A stretch of 64,000 nt of DNA. Origin: Bacteroidota bacterium. GTDB lineage: Bacteria > Bacteroidota > Bacteroidia > Cytophagales > Cyclobacteriaceae. Below the pieces are notes generated by a model that worked only from the letters and a program-made list of their open reading frames with translations, was not told where the DNA came from and did not search any database. Of this stretch, positions 1 to 8,639 are shown piece after piece. Made by a program: the position numbers and the translations under genes. How positions within the stretch are numbered: the first letter of the stretch is position 1; each line of letters opens with the position of its first letter. The stretch spans positions 62,001-126,000 of the forward strand of contig VGMW01000005.1 of NCBI GenBank assembly GCA_016866235.1, in the 5' to 3' direction.

Positions 1-375
1 GCCATAAACAGGCAACACAGTGAATTCAACCTGCTCGGGATTGCTTTCAGACCTCACTTCAAAAACCGGGAGGCTTCTTTCTTCCGCCTTCTTCTTATAC
101 TCTTCAGCTATGTTGATTTTTTCAGCTTCTACCCCGTCCTTAATGTTTCCATTGAAATCAATAACGTAGGCTTTGATCCGCTTGGCATAGATGGCTTCAA
201 CATTTGCATTCTCTTCCAGGGTGATGACCGTGGAAAGAATGTTCATTTTCTTCTCCCTTGCTATGTTGGCTTCCTGTTTATCTTTTAAACTGATGGAAGC
301 GAACGCCAGTGTTAGTGCACACGCTACGGTGAGCACAGCGGCGTATAGGATGATGTAGTTGTTAGACTGTCGCAC
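1..375 (-). CDS. nqrC: Na+-translocating NADH:quinone reductase subunit C (partial, C-terminus beyond window)
   Basis: NqrC is a membrane-anchored subunit of the sodium-pumping NADH:quinone reductase and carries a covalently bound FMN on the outer face. The first 125 residues are visible. They open with MRQSNNYIILYAAVLTVACA, an N-terminal membrane anchor of about 20 residues, and reach the conserved LPVYG segment at the window edge. The FMN-attachment threonine lies outside the window. I chose the GTG at 373-375 because it immediately precedes the anchor; it overlaps the end of nqrB by 14 bp, which fits translational coupling. nqrD, nqrE and nqrF are expected next, outside the window. Confidence 0.9.
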   Translation of the reverse strand, partial: MRQSNNYIILYAAVLTVACALTLAFASISLKDKQEANIAREKKMNILSTVITLEENANVEAIYAKRIKAYVIDFNGNIKDGVEAEKINIAEEYKKKAEERSLPVFEVRSESNPEQVEFTVLPVYG

Positions 376-1555
376 GTTTTAATCTTCTGTTTTTGTTGGC
401 ATTAAGAACAAAATAATCGATCAGCGGAGCAAAGACATTCATCAGGAGAATGGCAAGCATGATGCCCTCCGGATAGGCCGGATTGAAAACCCTGATCAAT
501 ACTGTGAATACCCCAATTAAAAATCCATAAATCCATTTGCCTGTACCGGTATGGGTGGCCGTGACCGGATCGGTTGCCATAAATACCGCACCAAAAGCGA
601 GTCCGCCGATAACTAGATGATAATGTGCCGGCATTTCCATAAAAGGATTTCCGCCAATAACATTTAACAACAACCCCATGGCGTAGGCACCTGCGAAAAC
701 GCTTACAATAATTCTTCCGCTTCCTACTCCGGTGATAATCAGAATGGCTGCGCCAACGAGGCACATCAGAGTTGACGTCTCCCCAACGGAACCAGGTCGA
801 ATACCAAGGAAAAGGTTGTTAAGGCTGTAGATACCCTCTGCCCAACCGCTACCAAACTGAGCGAAATCATTCATGACATTGCCAGTGGAGGCTGCTGCTA
901 CGGCGAGTGGCGTTGCGCCTGAATAACCTTGTACGGTTTTTACGCCTTCACCCAACAGCGTCCACACTTCTCCGGAGATCTGTGAAGGATATGCAAAGTA
1001 GAGGAATGCGCGCGCGGTGAGGGCAATGTTCACCACATTCATGCCGGTGCCTCCAAAAGCTTCCTTTCCGATGACAACGGCGAAGGCTGTGGCAACTGCA
1101 ACCTGCCAAAGTGGAATGTCTGGAGGCATCACCAACGGAATAAGCATACCGGTTACCAGGTAGCCTTCGTTTACAGGGTGCTTGCGCATGATGGCAAACA
1201 CAAATTCAATGCCCAGACCTACACCATAGGAAACGATAATCAAAGGAACAACCTGACCCAGTCCGAGTAAAATCTTTTCTCCGAATGTGCCGGTTTGACC
1301 TAAAGCCAGAAAATGCTGGTGACCGATGTTCCAGGTTCCAAAAAGCAAACATGGAACCATGGCCAAAATCACGGTCATCATCAGGCGCTTTAAATCGATG
1401 GCATCTCTTACATGCACGCCCTTGCCATGGGTGGTGGTGTTGGGAGCGAATAGAAAAGTTTCGAAAGCCTCGTAGGCGTAATAGTACTTTTCTAGTTTAC
1501 CACCCTTCTCAAAGTTGTGCTTAACCTTATCAAGCTGATTTCTGAGGAATTTCAT
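362..1555 (-). CDS. nqrB: Na+-translocating NADH:quinone reductase subunit B
   Basis: NqrB is the large polytopic subunit of Na+-NQR and takes part in sodium translocation and quinone reduction in the inner membrane. The 397 residues match family length. The covalent FMN-attachment motif SGAT is present, with the flavin-carrying threonine at about residue 215 (GYSGATPLAVA). There are about ten hydrophobic segments, and a conserved charged N-terminus (MKFLRNQLDKVKHNF) precedes the first. The start is 42 bp after the nqrA stop, and the end overlaps nqrC, so nqrABC is one transcript. Confidence 0.96.
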   Translation of the reverse strand: MKFLRNQLDKVKHNFEKGGKLEKYYYAYEAFETFLFAPNTTTHGKGVHVRDAIDLKRLMMTVILAMVPCLLFGTWNIGHQHFLALGQTGTFGEKILLGLGQVVPLIIVSYGVGLGIEFVFAIMRKHPVNEGYLVTGMLIPLVMPPDIPLWQVAVATAFAVVIGKEAFGGTGMNVVNIALTARAFLYFAYPSQISGEVWTLLGEGVKTVQGYSGATPLAVAAASTGNVMNDFAQFGSGWAEGIYSLNNLFLGIRPGSVGETSTLMCLVGAAILIITGVGSGRIIVSVFAGAYAMGLLLNVIGGNPFMEMPAHYHLVIGGLAFGAVFMATDPVTATHTGTGKWIYGFLIGVFTVLIRVFNPAYPEGIMLAILLMNVFAPLIDYFVLNANKNRRLKRATV

Positions 1556-1597
1556 TTGCTTCTTTTAATCTTCTGCTGTTGAAAATCTTTTTATGAA

Positions 1598-2962
1598 TTA
1601 GCTGGTTCTCATCATCTCAAGTCCATCCCTGAGAATTTCCTGAACGTTATGTTTGGAAACGTCAACGAATTCGCAAAGCGCCAGGTCCTCTTCGATCACT
1701 TCATAAATACCCAGCGCCTCCATCTCATCAACATCATTTGCCATGATGGCTTTTAACAGATGAACCGGATAGATATCCATTGGTGTCACCTTTTCAAAGA
1801 CTCCTGACTGAACAAATGATCTCTCTTCACCATGGGTATTGGTATCGAGCTTGTATTCTTTCGATGGATTCAGGAACGATAACAAACCAAACGCTCTTGA
1901 GAAACTTAGTTTATTAACGGTGGGGAGGATCCAACCAAGGAATTCATAGTAGTCGCCCTCTGTGAGTACGGTAACCTGATGATCGAAATACCCCAGATGG
2001 CCTTCCTTGCCAATCTGTGTTCCAGTGAGCACATTACCAGAAATAACCCTGCAGTGATCCGAATTTAGATTTCCAGCCAATAGTTTTTTTACCGATGCGC
2101 CCTGTACGGTGCGGTAGTACTGTGGATTTTTAACTTCTGGTCCTGTGAGGGCAACAATTTTAGTTGCATCATAGACACCATTCAGGAAAAGCTTACCAAT
2201 CTGAATGACGCCTGCAGGATTGATCGTCCATACAATTTCGCCTTTGTTGATGGCGTCGAGGTGATGAATCTGAACGCCAACACATCCTGCTGGGTGTTTC
2301 CCGTGAAATTTATTGACTTGTGCACCCTTAACCTGAGAGAAGAGGGTAGAAATCTCAAGTGTTGAAATGGTGTTAATGTGAATGGTGCCTTCTGTAAAAC
2401 GCTTCAAAACATCAACGCCTGCCTGAAAGAAATGATCTTGTCCCTTGAATAAAATGGAATAATCTGGTGCACATGGAGATGAATCGAAAGCAGAAATGTG
2501 AATGGCTTTTGGTTTTACATTCGGATCTGCAATAATTCCGAAAGGTCTTTGAATGAGCTGGGTCCAAACTCCGGACTCCAGCATTTGACTGCGAAGCTCG
2601 CTTACCGGTAGCGTGGACAGATCAGAAACAGAAACTTTTCGAAAAGCCTTATGTTCTGTTTTACGGTCTGCAAGGATTCGTATCTCCAAAAGTTTTCTCT
2701 TTTCACCACGAACAACTTCAACCACTTCTCCGCTAACTGGAGAGGTGAATGAAATATCCGTGAACTGTTTGTCGTGAAAAAGGGGAGTGCCAGCCTGTAC
2801 GGTGTCACCCTGGTTAACCAGGACTTTAGGCATGTATAAGCCCTGAAAATCAGTTGGCTTCACCGAAACCGTGTCTGGCATTTCCAGGTCAAAAACCTGA
2901 GCCGATGGTTTGCCCTTTAATTTGATGTCAAAACCTTTGCTGAGTCTTACGAATTTGCCCAT
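1598..2962 (-). CDS. nqrA: Na+-translocating NADH:quinone reductase subunit A
   Basis: NqrA is the peripheral cytoplasmic subunit of Na+-NQR and has been linked to quinone binding. The 454-residue protein begins MGKFVRLSKGFDIKLKGKP, typical of the family. Its N-terminal barrel-sandwich region (VLVNQGDTVQAGTPLF) and long central domain are intact, and there is no membrane segment. It is the first gene of the nqr operon. A 95-bp gap separates it from cmk upstream and should hold the operon promoter, although I see no exact TAnnTTTG box there. Confidence 0.96.
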   Translation of the reverse strand: MGKFVRLSKGFDIKLKGKPSAQVFDLEMPDTVSVKPTDFQGLYMPKVLVNQGDTVQAGTPLFHDKQFTDISFTSPVSGEVVEVVRGEKRKLLEIRILADRKTEHKAFRKVSVSDLSTLPVSELRSQMLESGVWTQLIQRPFGIIADPNVKPKAIHISAFDSSPCAPDYSILFKGQDHFFQAGVDVLKRFTEGTIHINTISTLEISTLFSQVKGAQVNKFHGKHPAGCVGVQIHHLDAINKGEIVWTINPAGVIQIGKLFLNGVYDATKIVALTGPEVKNPQYYRTVQGASVKKLLAGNLNSDHCRVISGNVLTGTQIGKEGHLGYFDHQVTVLTEGDYYEFLGWILPTVNKLSFSRAFGLLSFLNPSKEYKLDTNTHGEERSFVQSGVFEKVTPMDIYPVHLLKAIMANDVDEMEALGIYEVIEEDLALCEFVDVSKHNVQEILRDGLEMMRTS

Positions 2963-3012
2963 GAAAAACGGCTATTTTTTGCGGGCGCAAATTAGCAATA
3001 AATAGCTTTATC

Positions 3013-3032
3013 AAAAGGATCTTGAACCTTTT
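3013..3032 (-). terminator. Possible weak terminator after cmk
   Basis: In the gap between cmk and nqrA, arms AAAAGG (3013-3018) and CCTTTT (3027-3032) can form a short hairpin with an 8-nt loop on the minus-strand transcript. The stem is A/T-rich and the following U-tract is short, so it may be only a weak stop. Confidence 0.3.
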
Positions 3033-3057
3033 TGGGGTAACTGGAACCCACTGATCA

Positions 3058-3738
3058 TCAGGCGCTCGCAATGATTTTATTCGCGAGTCCCACCACCTGT
3101 GATACCTGCTGCTCAATTGTGATATCTGAGGTGTCGATTTCCACTGCGCCTTCGGCTTTTTTCAGGGGACTTTCAGCCCTGGTGGAATCGGCGTGGTCCC
3201 GGTCACTCAGGTTCGATTCGATGTCCCCGAGCACGACGTCCTTGCCACTGGCCGCCAGCTCTGCCTGCCTGCGTTTTGCCCTTACTTCCAGACTGGCGGT
3301 CAGAAAAATTTTCAACTCTGCATCGGGGTAGACCACCGTTCCGATATCCCGGCCATCCATAACAATTCCACGGTCCGAACCCATCTTCCTCTGTAAGGCA
3401 ACCATCGCCCGCCTAATGGCTGGCACGGTGCTTACCTTACTCACATGGTCGGAAACCCTCATATCACGGATCGATCCTTCTACATTTTTTCCGTTAAGGA
3501 AGGTTTCTGATCGACCATTGGTCCCTACCTGAAACCCGATATCAATTTTTTCAAGAGCAGTGTTGACTTGTTCTGAATTAAGGTGATCAATGCCATGATC
3601 CAGAAAATAAAGTGCCACCGACCTGTACATGGCCCCGGAATCGACGTATGCATAACCCAACCTTCGCGCAACCTCTTTCGCGGTGGTGCTTTTACCGCAC
3701 CCTGAGTTACCGTCGATGGCTATGATTATTTTTTTCAA
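3058..3738 (-). CDS. cmk: Cytidylate kinase
   Basis: Cmk phosphorylates CMP and dCMP to the diphosphates in pyrimidine nucleotide salvage and synthesis. The P-loop is at residues 10-18 (GNSGCGKST). The family motifs DSGAMYR, MDGRDIGTVV and RAKRRQAEL (lid arginines) all follow in order. At 226 residues it has normal length and is cytoplasmic. It starts 3 bp after the stop of a 39-residue lipoprotein gene, so the two are very likely cotranscribed in the ettA-DUF486-sixA-cmk run. Confidence 0.96.
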   Translation of the reverse strand: MKKIIIAIDGNSGCGKSTTAKEVARRLGYAYVDSGAMYRSVALYFLDHGIDHLNSEQVNTALEKIDIGFQVGTNGRSETFLNGKNVEGSIRDMRVSDHVSKVSTVPAIRRAMVALQRKMGSDRGIVMDGRDIGTVVYPDAELKIFLTASLEVRAKRRQAELAASGKDVVLGDIESNLSDRDHADSTRAESPLKKAEGAVEIDTSDITIEQQVSQVVGLANKIIASA

Positions 3739-3741
3739 GGG

Positions 3742-3861
3742 TCAGCAGTCTTTTTGCGGACAAGGAATTTTTTTCCTGGGATCTATTTTTCCATGGGGCT
3801 TTTGTGAAGCACAGGCCATAATCAATCCAAACATGGCTACCACCAAAAGGTACTTCCTCAT
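3742..3861 (-). CDS. Tiny lipoprotein, 39 residues, unknown function
   Basis: This small reading frame has a clear lipoprotein signal: MRKYLLVVAMFGLIMAC, with the lipobox LIMAC and the modified cysteine at residue 17. A 22-residue hydrophilic tail follows, rich in lysine and proline, with two further cysteines (IPCPQKDC end). It begins 25 bp after the sixA-like gene and ends 3 bp before cmk, all on the same strand. The mature peptide is too short for a folded domain; a membrane-anchored charged tail or a translational coupling role is possible. I do not recognise a family. The signal sequence and tight spacing support a real gene. Confidence 0.65.
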   Translation of the reverse strand: MRKYLLVVAMFGLIMACASQKPHGKIDPRKKIPCPQKDC

Positions 3862-3885
3862 ACCGAGGCAAATTGGTTATCTTTT

Positions 3886-4392
3886 TTAATCCTTCCGAAT
3901 CAGGCGCTTCGGAAAATCAAAAAATTTGAGTTTCCCTGCTCCAAACCGGATTAAATCCCAGTCTTTCAGCTTGAAGGCTATGGCCACCACGCCGCATGTG
4001 GGCACATTCAAAATGTTTTCACCGGTAAGTTTATTGGCCAAGCTGGTAAGCCCTGGATTGTGTCCGAACAGGAATAGATGATCTGCTTTTCCTCCTTTTT
4101 CCTGAATTACCTTCAAGATTGTTTCGGAATCGGCATGGTAAAGTCGCTCCTCCACTTCAATTATGGTCTTTGGGCAATTCAATACTTCGGCAAAAATTTT
4201 ACATGTCTTTATCGCACGCTTTGCATAACTGGACAGCATCAGGCTGGGTGTAATTTCCCTCTCCTTAATTCTCCTGGCCATTTTTGGCGCATCCTTTTTA
4301 CCCCTTTCATTCAGCGGTCTTTCCACATCTCTCCAATCAGGGTTGTCCCAGGATGATTTGGCATGTCGAACAAGATATAAATGCCTGGTCAC
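3886..4392 (-). CDS. SixA-like histidine phosphatase family protein
   Basis: This is a small member of the histidine phosphatase (phosphoglycerate mutase-like) superfamily, closest to the phosphohistidine phosphatase SixA. The catalytic RHA motif appears at once (LYLVRHAKSSWDNPDW), and the second catalytic histidine is in FGHNPGL. The 168 residues include no signal peptide. In SixA the substrate is a phosphorylated histidine of a phosphorelay or PTS protein; the substrate here is not known. The gene sits 25 bp after the DUF486 gene. Confidence 0.85.
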   Translation of the reverse strand: MTRHLYLVRHAKSSWDNPDWRDVERPLNERGKKDAPKMARRIKEREITPSLMLSSYAKRAIKTCKIFAEVLNCPKTIIEVEERLYHADSETILKVIQEKGGKADHLFLFGHNPGLTSLANKLTGENILNVPTCGVVAIAFKLKDWDLIRFGAGKLKFFDFPKRLIRKD

Positions 4393-4417
4393 AGTCCTTT
4401 GGGTGAAATGAATGGAT

Positions 4418-4786
4418 CTATTTTTTGAAAATGAAAAATACTGCCAGAATTAGAAATACAAAACCAATCAAATGGTTAAGCCTTAGGGTCTCATTTTTAA
4501 AAAACACAGTAGAGAACAGTACAAACACTGTAAGGGTAATAACCTCCTGAATCACCTTGAGCTCGACCAGTGTGAAGGGTCCGCCATGTTCACGATAACC
4601 GATGCGGTTTGCCGGCACCTGTAAGGCATACTCAAAGAGCGCAATGCCCCAGCTAATCAGAATGGCGGCCGTTAGTCCAAGATTCTTGGACCACTCCATT
4701 TCCTTGAATTTAAGATGCCCGTACCACGCAAACGTCATAAAGGCATTTGAGCAGATCAACAGGAGGATGGTATAAAATCCCCTCAT
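4418..4786 (-). CDS. DUF486 (DMT-family) small integral membrane protein
   Basis: This 122-residue protein has four predicted membrane helices (about residues 4-20, 36-54, 76-96 and 102-120) and the DUF486 layout, including the conserved HLKF and FEYALQVPANRIGY segments. The family is distantly related to small multidrug-resistance and drug/metabolite transporters. No substrate is established. It lies 5 bp downstream of ettA and 25 bp upstream of the sixA-like gene, so it is likely cotranscribed. Confidence 0.85.
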   Translation of the reverse strand: MRGFYTILLLICSNAFMTFAWYGHLKFKEMEWSKNLGLTAAILISWGIALFEYALQVPANRIGYREHGGPFTLVELKVIQEVITLTVFVLFSTVFFKNETLRLNHLIGFVFLILAVFFIFKK

Positions 4787-4791
4787 GGCGG

Positions 4792-6474
4792 TTATTTCAC
4801 AAGCTTCTTATATCGGATGCGTTTTGGTAATTCGTCTCCAAGTCTTTTTCTCTTGTTTTCTTCGTATTCACTGAACGTGCCTTCGAACCAGAAAACCTGA
4901 GAATCGCCTTCAAAGGCAAGGATGTGTGTACATACTCTGTCTAAGAACCAACGATCGTGTGAAATGATTACCGCACAACCACCAAAGTTTTCCAACGCCT
5001 CCTCTAAAGCACGAAGGGTGTTAACATCCAAATCGTTGGTGGGTTCATCGAGCAGCAAAAGATTTCCACCCTGCTTGAGTGCGATGGCGAGATGGGCCCG
5101 GTTGCGCATTCCGCCAGATAATTCCTTTACCTTTTTTTGTTGATCGGTTCCGCTGAAGTTGAACTTACTGACGTAGGCTCTTGAGTTTAATTGTTTCCCA
5201 CCGATTTCAATCAATTCATTTCCACCCGTGATGGCCTCCCAAACGCTTTGTTCAGGTTTTAGGTCGTCATGCTCCTGGTCTACGTAGGCAATTTTGACGG
5301 TCTCACCGATTTCAAATGTTCCATTGTTGGGCTTCTCCTTGCCGGTGATCATTTTAAATAAGGTGGTTTTACCGGCGCCGTTTGGTCCGATTATTCCCAC
5401 GATACCTGCAGGAGGAAGAGAGAAGGTCAGGTTTTCATACAATAGGGTTTCACCAAAACCTTTAGAAACGCCATGTGCCTCAATAACCTTGTTTCCAAGA
5501 CGTGGACCGGGTGGAATAAATAGTTCGAGCTTTTCTTCCTTCTCCTTAGTTTCCTGACCGAGGAGCTTTTCATAGTTACTCAAACGTGCTTTTCCTTTTG
5601 CCTGTCTGCCTTTCGGATTCATCCGAACCCACTCCAGCTCCCGCTCAAGTGCCTTTTGTCGTTTAGATTCTGTCTTCTCCTCTTGCGCCAAACGTTTTTG
5701 CTTCTGATCCAGCCAGGAAGAATAGTTCCCTTTCCAAGGAATACCCTCACCTCTGTCCAGTTCAAGGATCCATCCCGCTACATTATCCAGAAAGTAACGG
5801 TCGTGCGTAACGGCGATGATGGTTCCTTTATATTGACGTAAATGCTCTTCCAGCCAGTGCACGGATTCTGCATCGAGGTGGTTGGTTGGCTCGTCAAGCA
5901 GCAATACGTCCGGTTCTTTAAGGAGCAATCTGCACAAAGCGACCCTGCGTTTTTCTCCTCCGGAAAGATGTTCGACTTTAGAATCGGGCGGAGGGCACCG
6001 TAGCGCATCCATGGCACGCTCAAGTTTGTGATCAAGTTCCCATGCGCCACAGGCATCCAGTTTTTCCTGTATTTCACCCTGTTTGGCAATCAACTTTTCC
6101 ATCCCATCCGGGTCTTCCATAACGGCGGGATCAGCAAATTTTTCATTGATGGCCTCGAACTCCTTGAGCAGGTCTGAAATTTCTTTTACGCCTTCTTCGA
6201 CAATCTCTCGAACGGTTTTGGTTTTATCCAGCTCAGGTTCCTGTTCCAACAATCCGACGGAATAACCCAGATCCGAAACCACTTCGCCCTGGTATTCCTT
6301 ATCGATACCCGCAATAATGCGCAGCAGTGATGATTTTCCTGAACCATTTAAACCAAGTACCCCGATTTTGGCTCCGTAGAAAAAGGAGAGGTAGATGTTT
6401 TTGAGGACTTGTTTGTTTGGAGGGTAAATTTTATTGACCCCCGCCATTGAGAATATGATCTTTTCGTCAGCCAT
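4792..6474 (-). CDS. ettA: Energy-dependent translational throttle protein EttA (ABC-F)
   Basis: EttA is a soluble ABC-F ATPase that binds the ribosomal E site and gates entry into elongation according to ATP/ADP level. Two nucleotide-binding domains are complete. The first has Walker A GLNGSGKSS, signature LSGGEKRRVALCR and Walker B LLLDEPTNHLD. The second has GPNGAGKTT, LSGGMRNRAHLA and LLLDEPTNDLD. A charged linker (about residues 245-310) joins them, and there are no membrane segments. I chose the ATG giving MADEKIIFSMAGVNKIYPPN (560 residues), as in homologues, rather than one six codons upstream. Confidence 0.93.
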   Translation of the reverse strand: MADEKIIFSMAGVNKIYPPNKQVLKNIYLSFFYGAKIGVLGLNGSGKSSLLRIIAGIDKEYQGEVVSDLGYSVGLLEQEPELDKTKTVREIVEEGVKEISDLLKEFEAINEKFADPAVMEDPDGMEKLIAKQGEIQEKLDACGAWELDHKLERAMDALRCPPPDSKVEHLSGGEKRRVALCRLLLKEPDVLLLDEPTNHLDAESVHWLEEHLRQYKGTIIAVTHDRYFLDNVAGWILELDRGEGIPWKGNYSSWLDQKQKRLAQEEKTESKRQKALERELEWVRMNPKGRQAKGKARLSNYEKLLGQETKEKEEKLELFIPPGPRLGNKVIEAHGVSKGFGETLLYENLTFSLPPAGIVGIIGPNGAGKTTLFKMITGKEKPNNGTFEIGETVKIAYVDQEHDDLKPEQSVWEAITGGNELIEIGGKQLNSRAYVSKFNFSGTDQQKKVKELSGGMRNRAHLAIALKQGGNLLLLDEPTNDLDVNTLRALEEALENFGGCAVIISHDRWFLDRVCTHILAFEGDSQVFWFEGTFSEYEENKRKRLGDELPKRIRYKKLVK

Positions 6475-6595
6475 GATTAAAACTTTCGGCAAATATGAAT
6501 CTTTAAGTTAGGACTCTCACCCCAATAACACCAAACCGTTGCCCTTTGTTCATGGGGTTATCCGAATAAGGGTTTTTTCAACGTTTTTTTGATAC

Positions 6596-6625
6596 TTGAC
6601 AAAGGTGTTTTTAATCCTATTTTTG
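6596..6625 (+). promoter_or_regulatory. Bacteroidota-type promoter of the DUF2795 gene
   Basis: TTG at 6596-6598 and TATTTTTG at 6618-6625 match the Bacteroidota -33 (TTG) and -7 (TAnnTTTG) elements with a 19-nt spacer. Transcription would start near 6632, leaving a leader of about 17 nt before the ATG at 6649. Confidence 0.7.
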
Positions 6626-6648
6626 CGAAAAATTAAAGGCCAACCACT

Positions 6649-6870
6649 ATGTACTGGACACTTGAACTTGCTTCCTATTTGGAAGATGCGCCGTGGCCGG
6701 CAACCAAGGAAGAATTGATCGATTACGCTATCAGGACCGGTGCTCCCCTCGAAGTGGTGGAGAATCTGCAGGAACTGGAAGACGATGGTCAACCATTCGA
6801 AAATATTGAAGAGATCTGGCCCGACTATCCGACCAAAGAAGACTTCTTTTTCAACGAAGACGAATATTAA
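6649..6870 (+). CDS. DUF2795 domain small acidic protein
   Basis: This is a 73-residue soluble, strongly acidic protein starting MYWTLELASYLEDAPWPATK. The pattern LxxxLEDxxWPATKEELIDYAxRxGAPxEVVENLxxLEDDxxPF is that of the DUF2795 family, which is widespread in Bacteroidota and has no established function. The tail (FFFNEDEY) is acidic. It has its own consensus promoter and is convergent with ispD. Length and promoter both support a complete gene. Confidence 0.88.
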   Translation: MYWTLELASYLEDAPWPATKEELIDYAIRTGAPLEVVENLQELEDDGQPFENIEEIWPDYPTKEDFFFNEDEY

Positions 6871-6875
6871 TTATT

Positions 6876-6893
6876 GAAAGGTTTTAACCTTTC
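6876..6893. terminator. Short palindrome between convergent DUF2795 gene and ispD
   Basis: GAAAGGTT at 6876-6883 and AACCTTTC at 6886-6893 form a perfect 8-bp inverted repeat with a 2-nt spacer, overlapping the ispD stop codon. It may act as a bidirectional end between the two convergent genes. The stem is A/T-rich and there is no long T-run. Confidence 0.4.
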
Positions 6894-7567
6894 CTTCGTG
6901 AAGTAAACAACGCCTGGGCGACCACAAGGTCCTCAGGCGTTGTTATTTTGAGGTTTTCGTAACTGCCTTCAAACAAAGAGATAATATGCCCGGAATATTC
7001 GGCTACGCTGGCATCATCGGTCATGCTTGGTTGCTCTTTTACCAGGTATGCCTTTTTGATCATGCCAGCATTAAAGGTCTGCGGGGTTTGGATCAACCTG
7101 AACCGCGAACGGTCCATGGCCTTGGTGTTGTCCTGGTCGGTCATTCGGATCGATTCCTTTAACCGCACGGCTGCGACAGCAGATCCGTGTACGGCTGCGA
7201 GCCGGTAAGAGGCTCCAATTATATCCGAGCTGACCAACGGCCTGACGCCGTCATGAATGGCCACCAGGCAATCATCGGGTACTTGCTCCAATCCGTTTTT
7301 TACTGACCGAAAGCGTGATTCACCACCGGTAACCACATTGATGTTTGCTTTGAACTGATGTTTGGCGCATAAATCTGACCATAACTTCAGATCATCCGCT
7401 GGCAGAACGACAACGATTCCGGTTTCCGGTGAATAATCCTGGAAAGCCTGAATGGTGTGCATCAATACTGGTTTGCCATCCAGTTCCAAAAACTGTTTGG
7501 GTACAGCACTTTTTATCCGGGTCCCTTTACCGCCGGCTACGATGATGGCAAACTCCCGGGTTTTCAC
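6884..7567 (-). CDS. ispD: 2-C-methyl-D-erythritol 4-phosphate cytidylyltransferase
   Basis: IspD transfers CMP from CTP to methylerythritol phosphate, the third step of the non-mevalonate isoprenoid pathway. The N-terminal nucleotide-binding signature VAGGKGTRI and PKQFLELDGKPVLMHTI are present. So are the conserved HDGVRPLVS and the C-terminal ITTPEDLVVAQ segments. The 227 residues are of family length, and the protein is cytoplasmic. It ends convergently against the DUF2795 gene and follows queA by about 25 bp on the same strand, so the two may share a transcript. Confidence 0.95.
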   Translation of the reverse strand: MKTREFAIIVAGGKGTRIKSAVPKQFLELDGKPVLMHTIQAFQDYSPETGIVVVLPADDLKLWSDLCAKHQFKANINVVTGGESRFRSVKNGLEQVPDDCLVAIHDGVRPLVSSDIIGASYRLAAVHGSAVAAVRLKESIRMTDQDNTKAMDRSRFRLIQTPQTFNAGMIKKAYLVKEQPSMTDDASVAEYSGHIISLFEGSYENLKITTPEDLVVAQALFTSRRKG

Positions 7568-7592
7568 AATCTGCTAAACTGTTTTGACCAGA

Positions 7593-8639
7593 TCAGATGA
7601 TCAACATGGCATCGCCGTAGCTGAGGAACTTATACTTTTCCTTCTTGGCAGTTTGATAGGCCTGCATCACGAGATCATATCCCCCGAATGCGCAACCCAT
7701 CATGAGCAACGTGGATTCCGGTTGTTGGAAATTGGTTACCATGGCGTTGCAAATCTTGAAGTCGTATGGCGGGAAGATAAATTTATCGGTCCAGCCTTCT
7801 CTTTCCTTTAATCGGTTGTTGGCTGAAACAGCAGACTCAAGGGCGCGCATAGCTGTGGTTCCGATGGCGCAAACCCTGTTTTTATTTTCGAGTGCCTGGT
7901 TTACCAGTTTCACTGCATCTGTTCCCACGCTAAAATTTTCAGAGTCCATTTTATGCTTGGTCAGATCCTCTACATCCACGGCTCTGAAAGTTCCCAGTCC
8001 AATGTGAAGGGTTACAAATCCAATGTCCACACCCTTTAGCTGAAGACGCTTCATCAGTTGTTTGGTGAAGTGTAAGCCTGCAGTAGGCGCACTTACTGCT
8101 CCTTTATTTTTTGCAAAAATGGTTTGAAACCTATCCTTGTCAGCGGCTTCAACTTTTCGCTTGATGTACTTTGGGAGTGGTGTTTCACCCAATTGTTCAA
8201 TGACCTTATTAAAGGCTTCACCATCCCCGTCAAATAAGAAACGAATGGTTCTTCCGCGGGAGGTGGTGTTGTCGATTACCTCTGCAACCAGATCGCCGTC
8301 ACCAAAATAAAGTTTGTTGCCTACGCGAATTTTTCTCGCCGGATCCACCAGCACATCCCACAGGTGCATGTCGGCGTTAAGTTCACGAAGAAGAAACACT
8401 TCAATTTTAGCTCCGGTTTTCTCTTTGCGGCCATAAAGTCTTGCGGGGAAAACCATGGTATCGTTTCCGATCATGACATCACCTTCACCAAAATAATTAA
8501 CAATGTCTTTGAAAACTTTATGTTCAATTTTTCCGGTTTCGCGGTGAACGACCATCAGTCTGCTCTCATCCCTGTTATCGGCAGGGTGTGAAGCGATCAG
8601 GCTGTTGGGTAAATCGAATTTGAATTCAGATAGTTTCAT
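7593..8639 (-). CDS. queA: S-adenosylmethionine:tRNA ribosyltransferase-isomerase
   Basis: QueA transfers and isomerises the ribose of S-adenosylmethionine onto preQ1 at the tRNA wobble base, giving epoxyqueuosine. The 348-residue sequence carries family motifs from end to end: the N-terminal [21 protein letters not shown], then [28 protein letters not shown] and [14 protein letters not shown]. It is cytoplasmic and of normal length. It is preceded by a long leader region with a consensus -7 box and followed by ispD. Confidence 0.96.
   Translation of the reverse strand: MKLSEFKFDLPNSLIASHPADNRDESRLMVVHRETGKIEHKVFKDIVNYFGEGDVMIGNDTMVFPARLYGRKEKTGAKIEVFLLRELNADMHLWDVLVDPARKIRVGNKLYFGDGDLVAEVIDNTTSRGRTIRFLFDGDGEAFNKVIEQLGETPLPKYIKRKVEAADKDRFQTIFAKNKGAVSAPTAGLHFTKQLMKRLQLKGVDIGFVTLHIGLGTFRAVDVEDLTKHKMDSENFSVGTDAVKLVNQALENKNRVCAIGTTAMRALESAVSANNRLKEREGWTDKFIFPPYDFKICNAMVTNFQQPESTLLMMGCAFGGYDLVMQAYQTAKKEKYKFLSYGDAMLII

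Noticed and set aside
3683-3889. Plus-strand reading frame of 68 residues across the cmk start
   Set aside because: It is antisense to cmk and to the small lipoprotein gene, whose signal sequence explains the region better.
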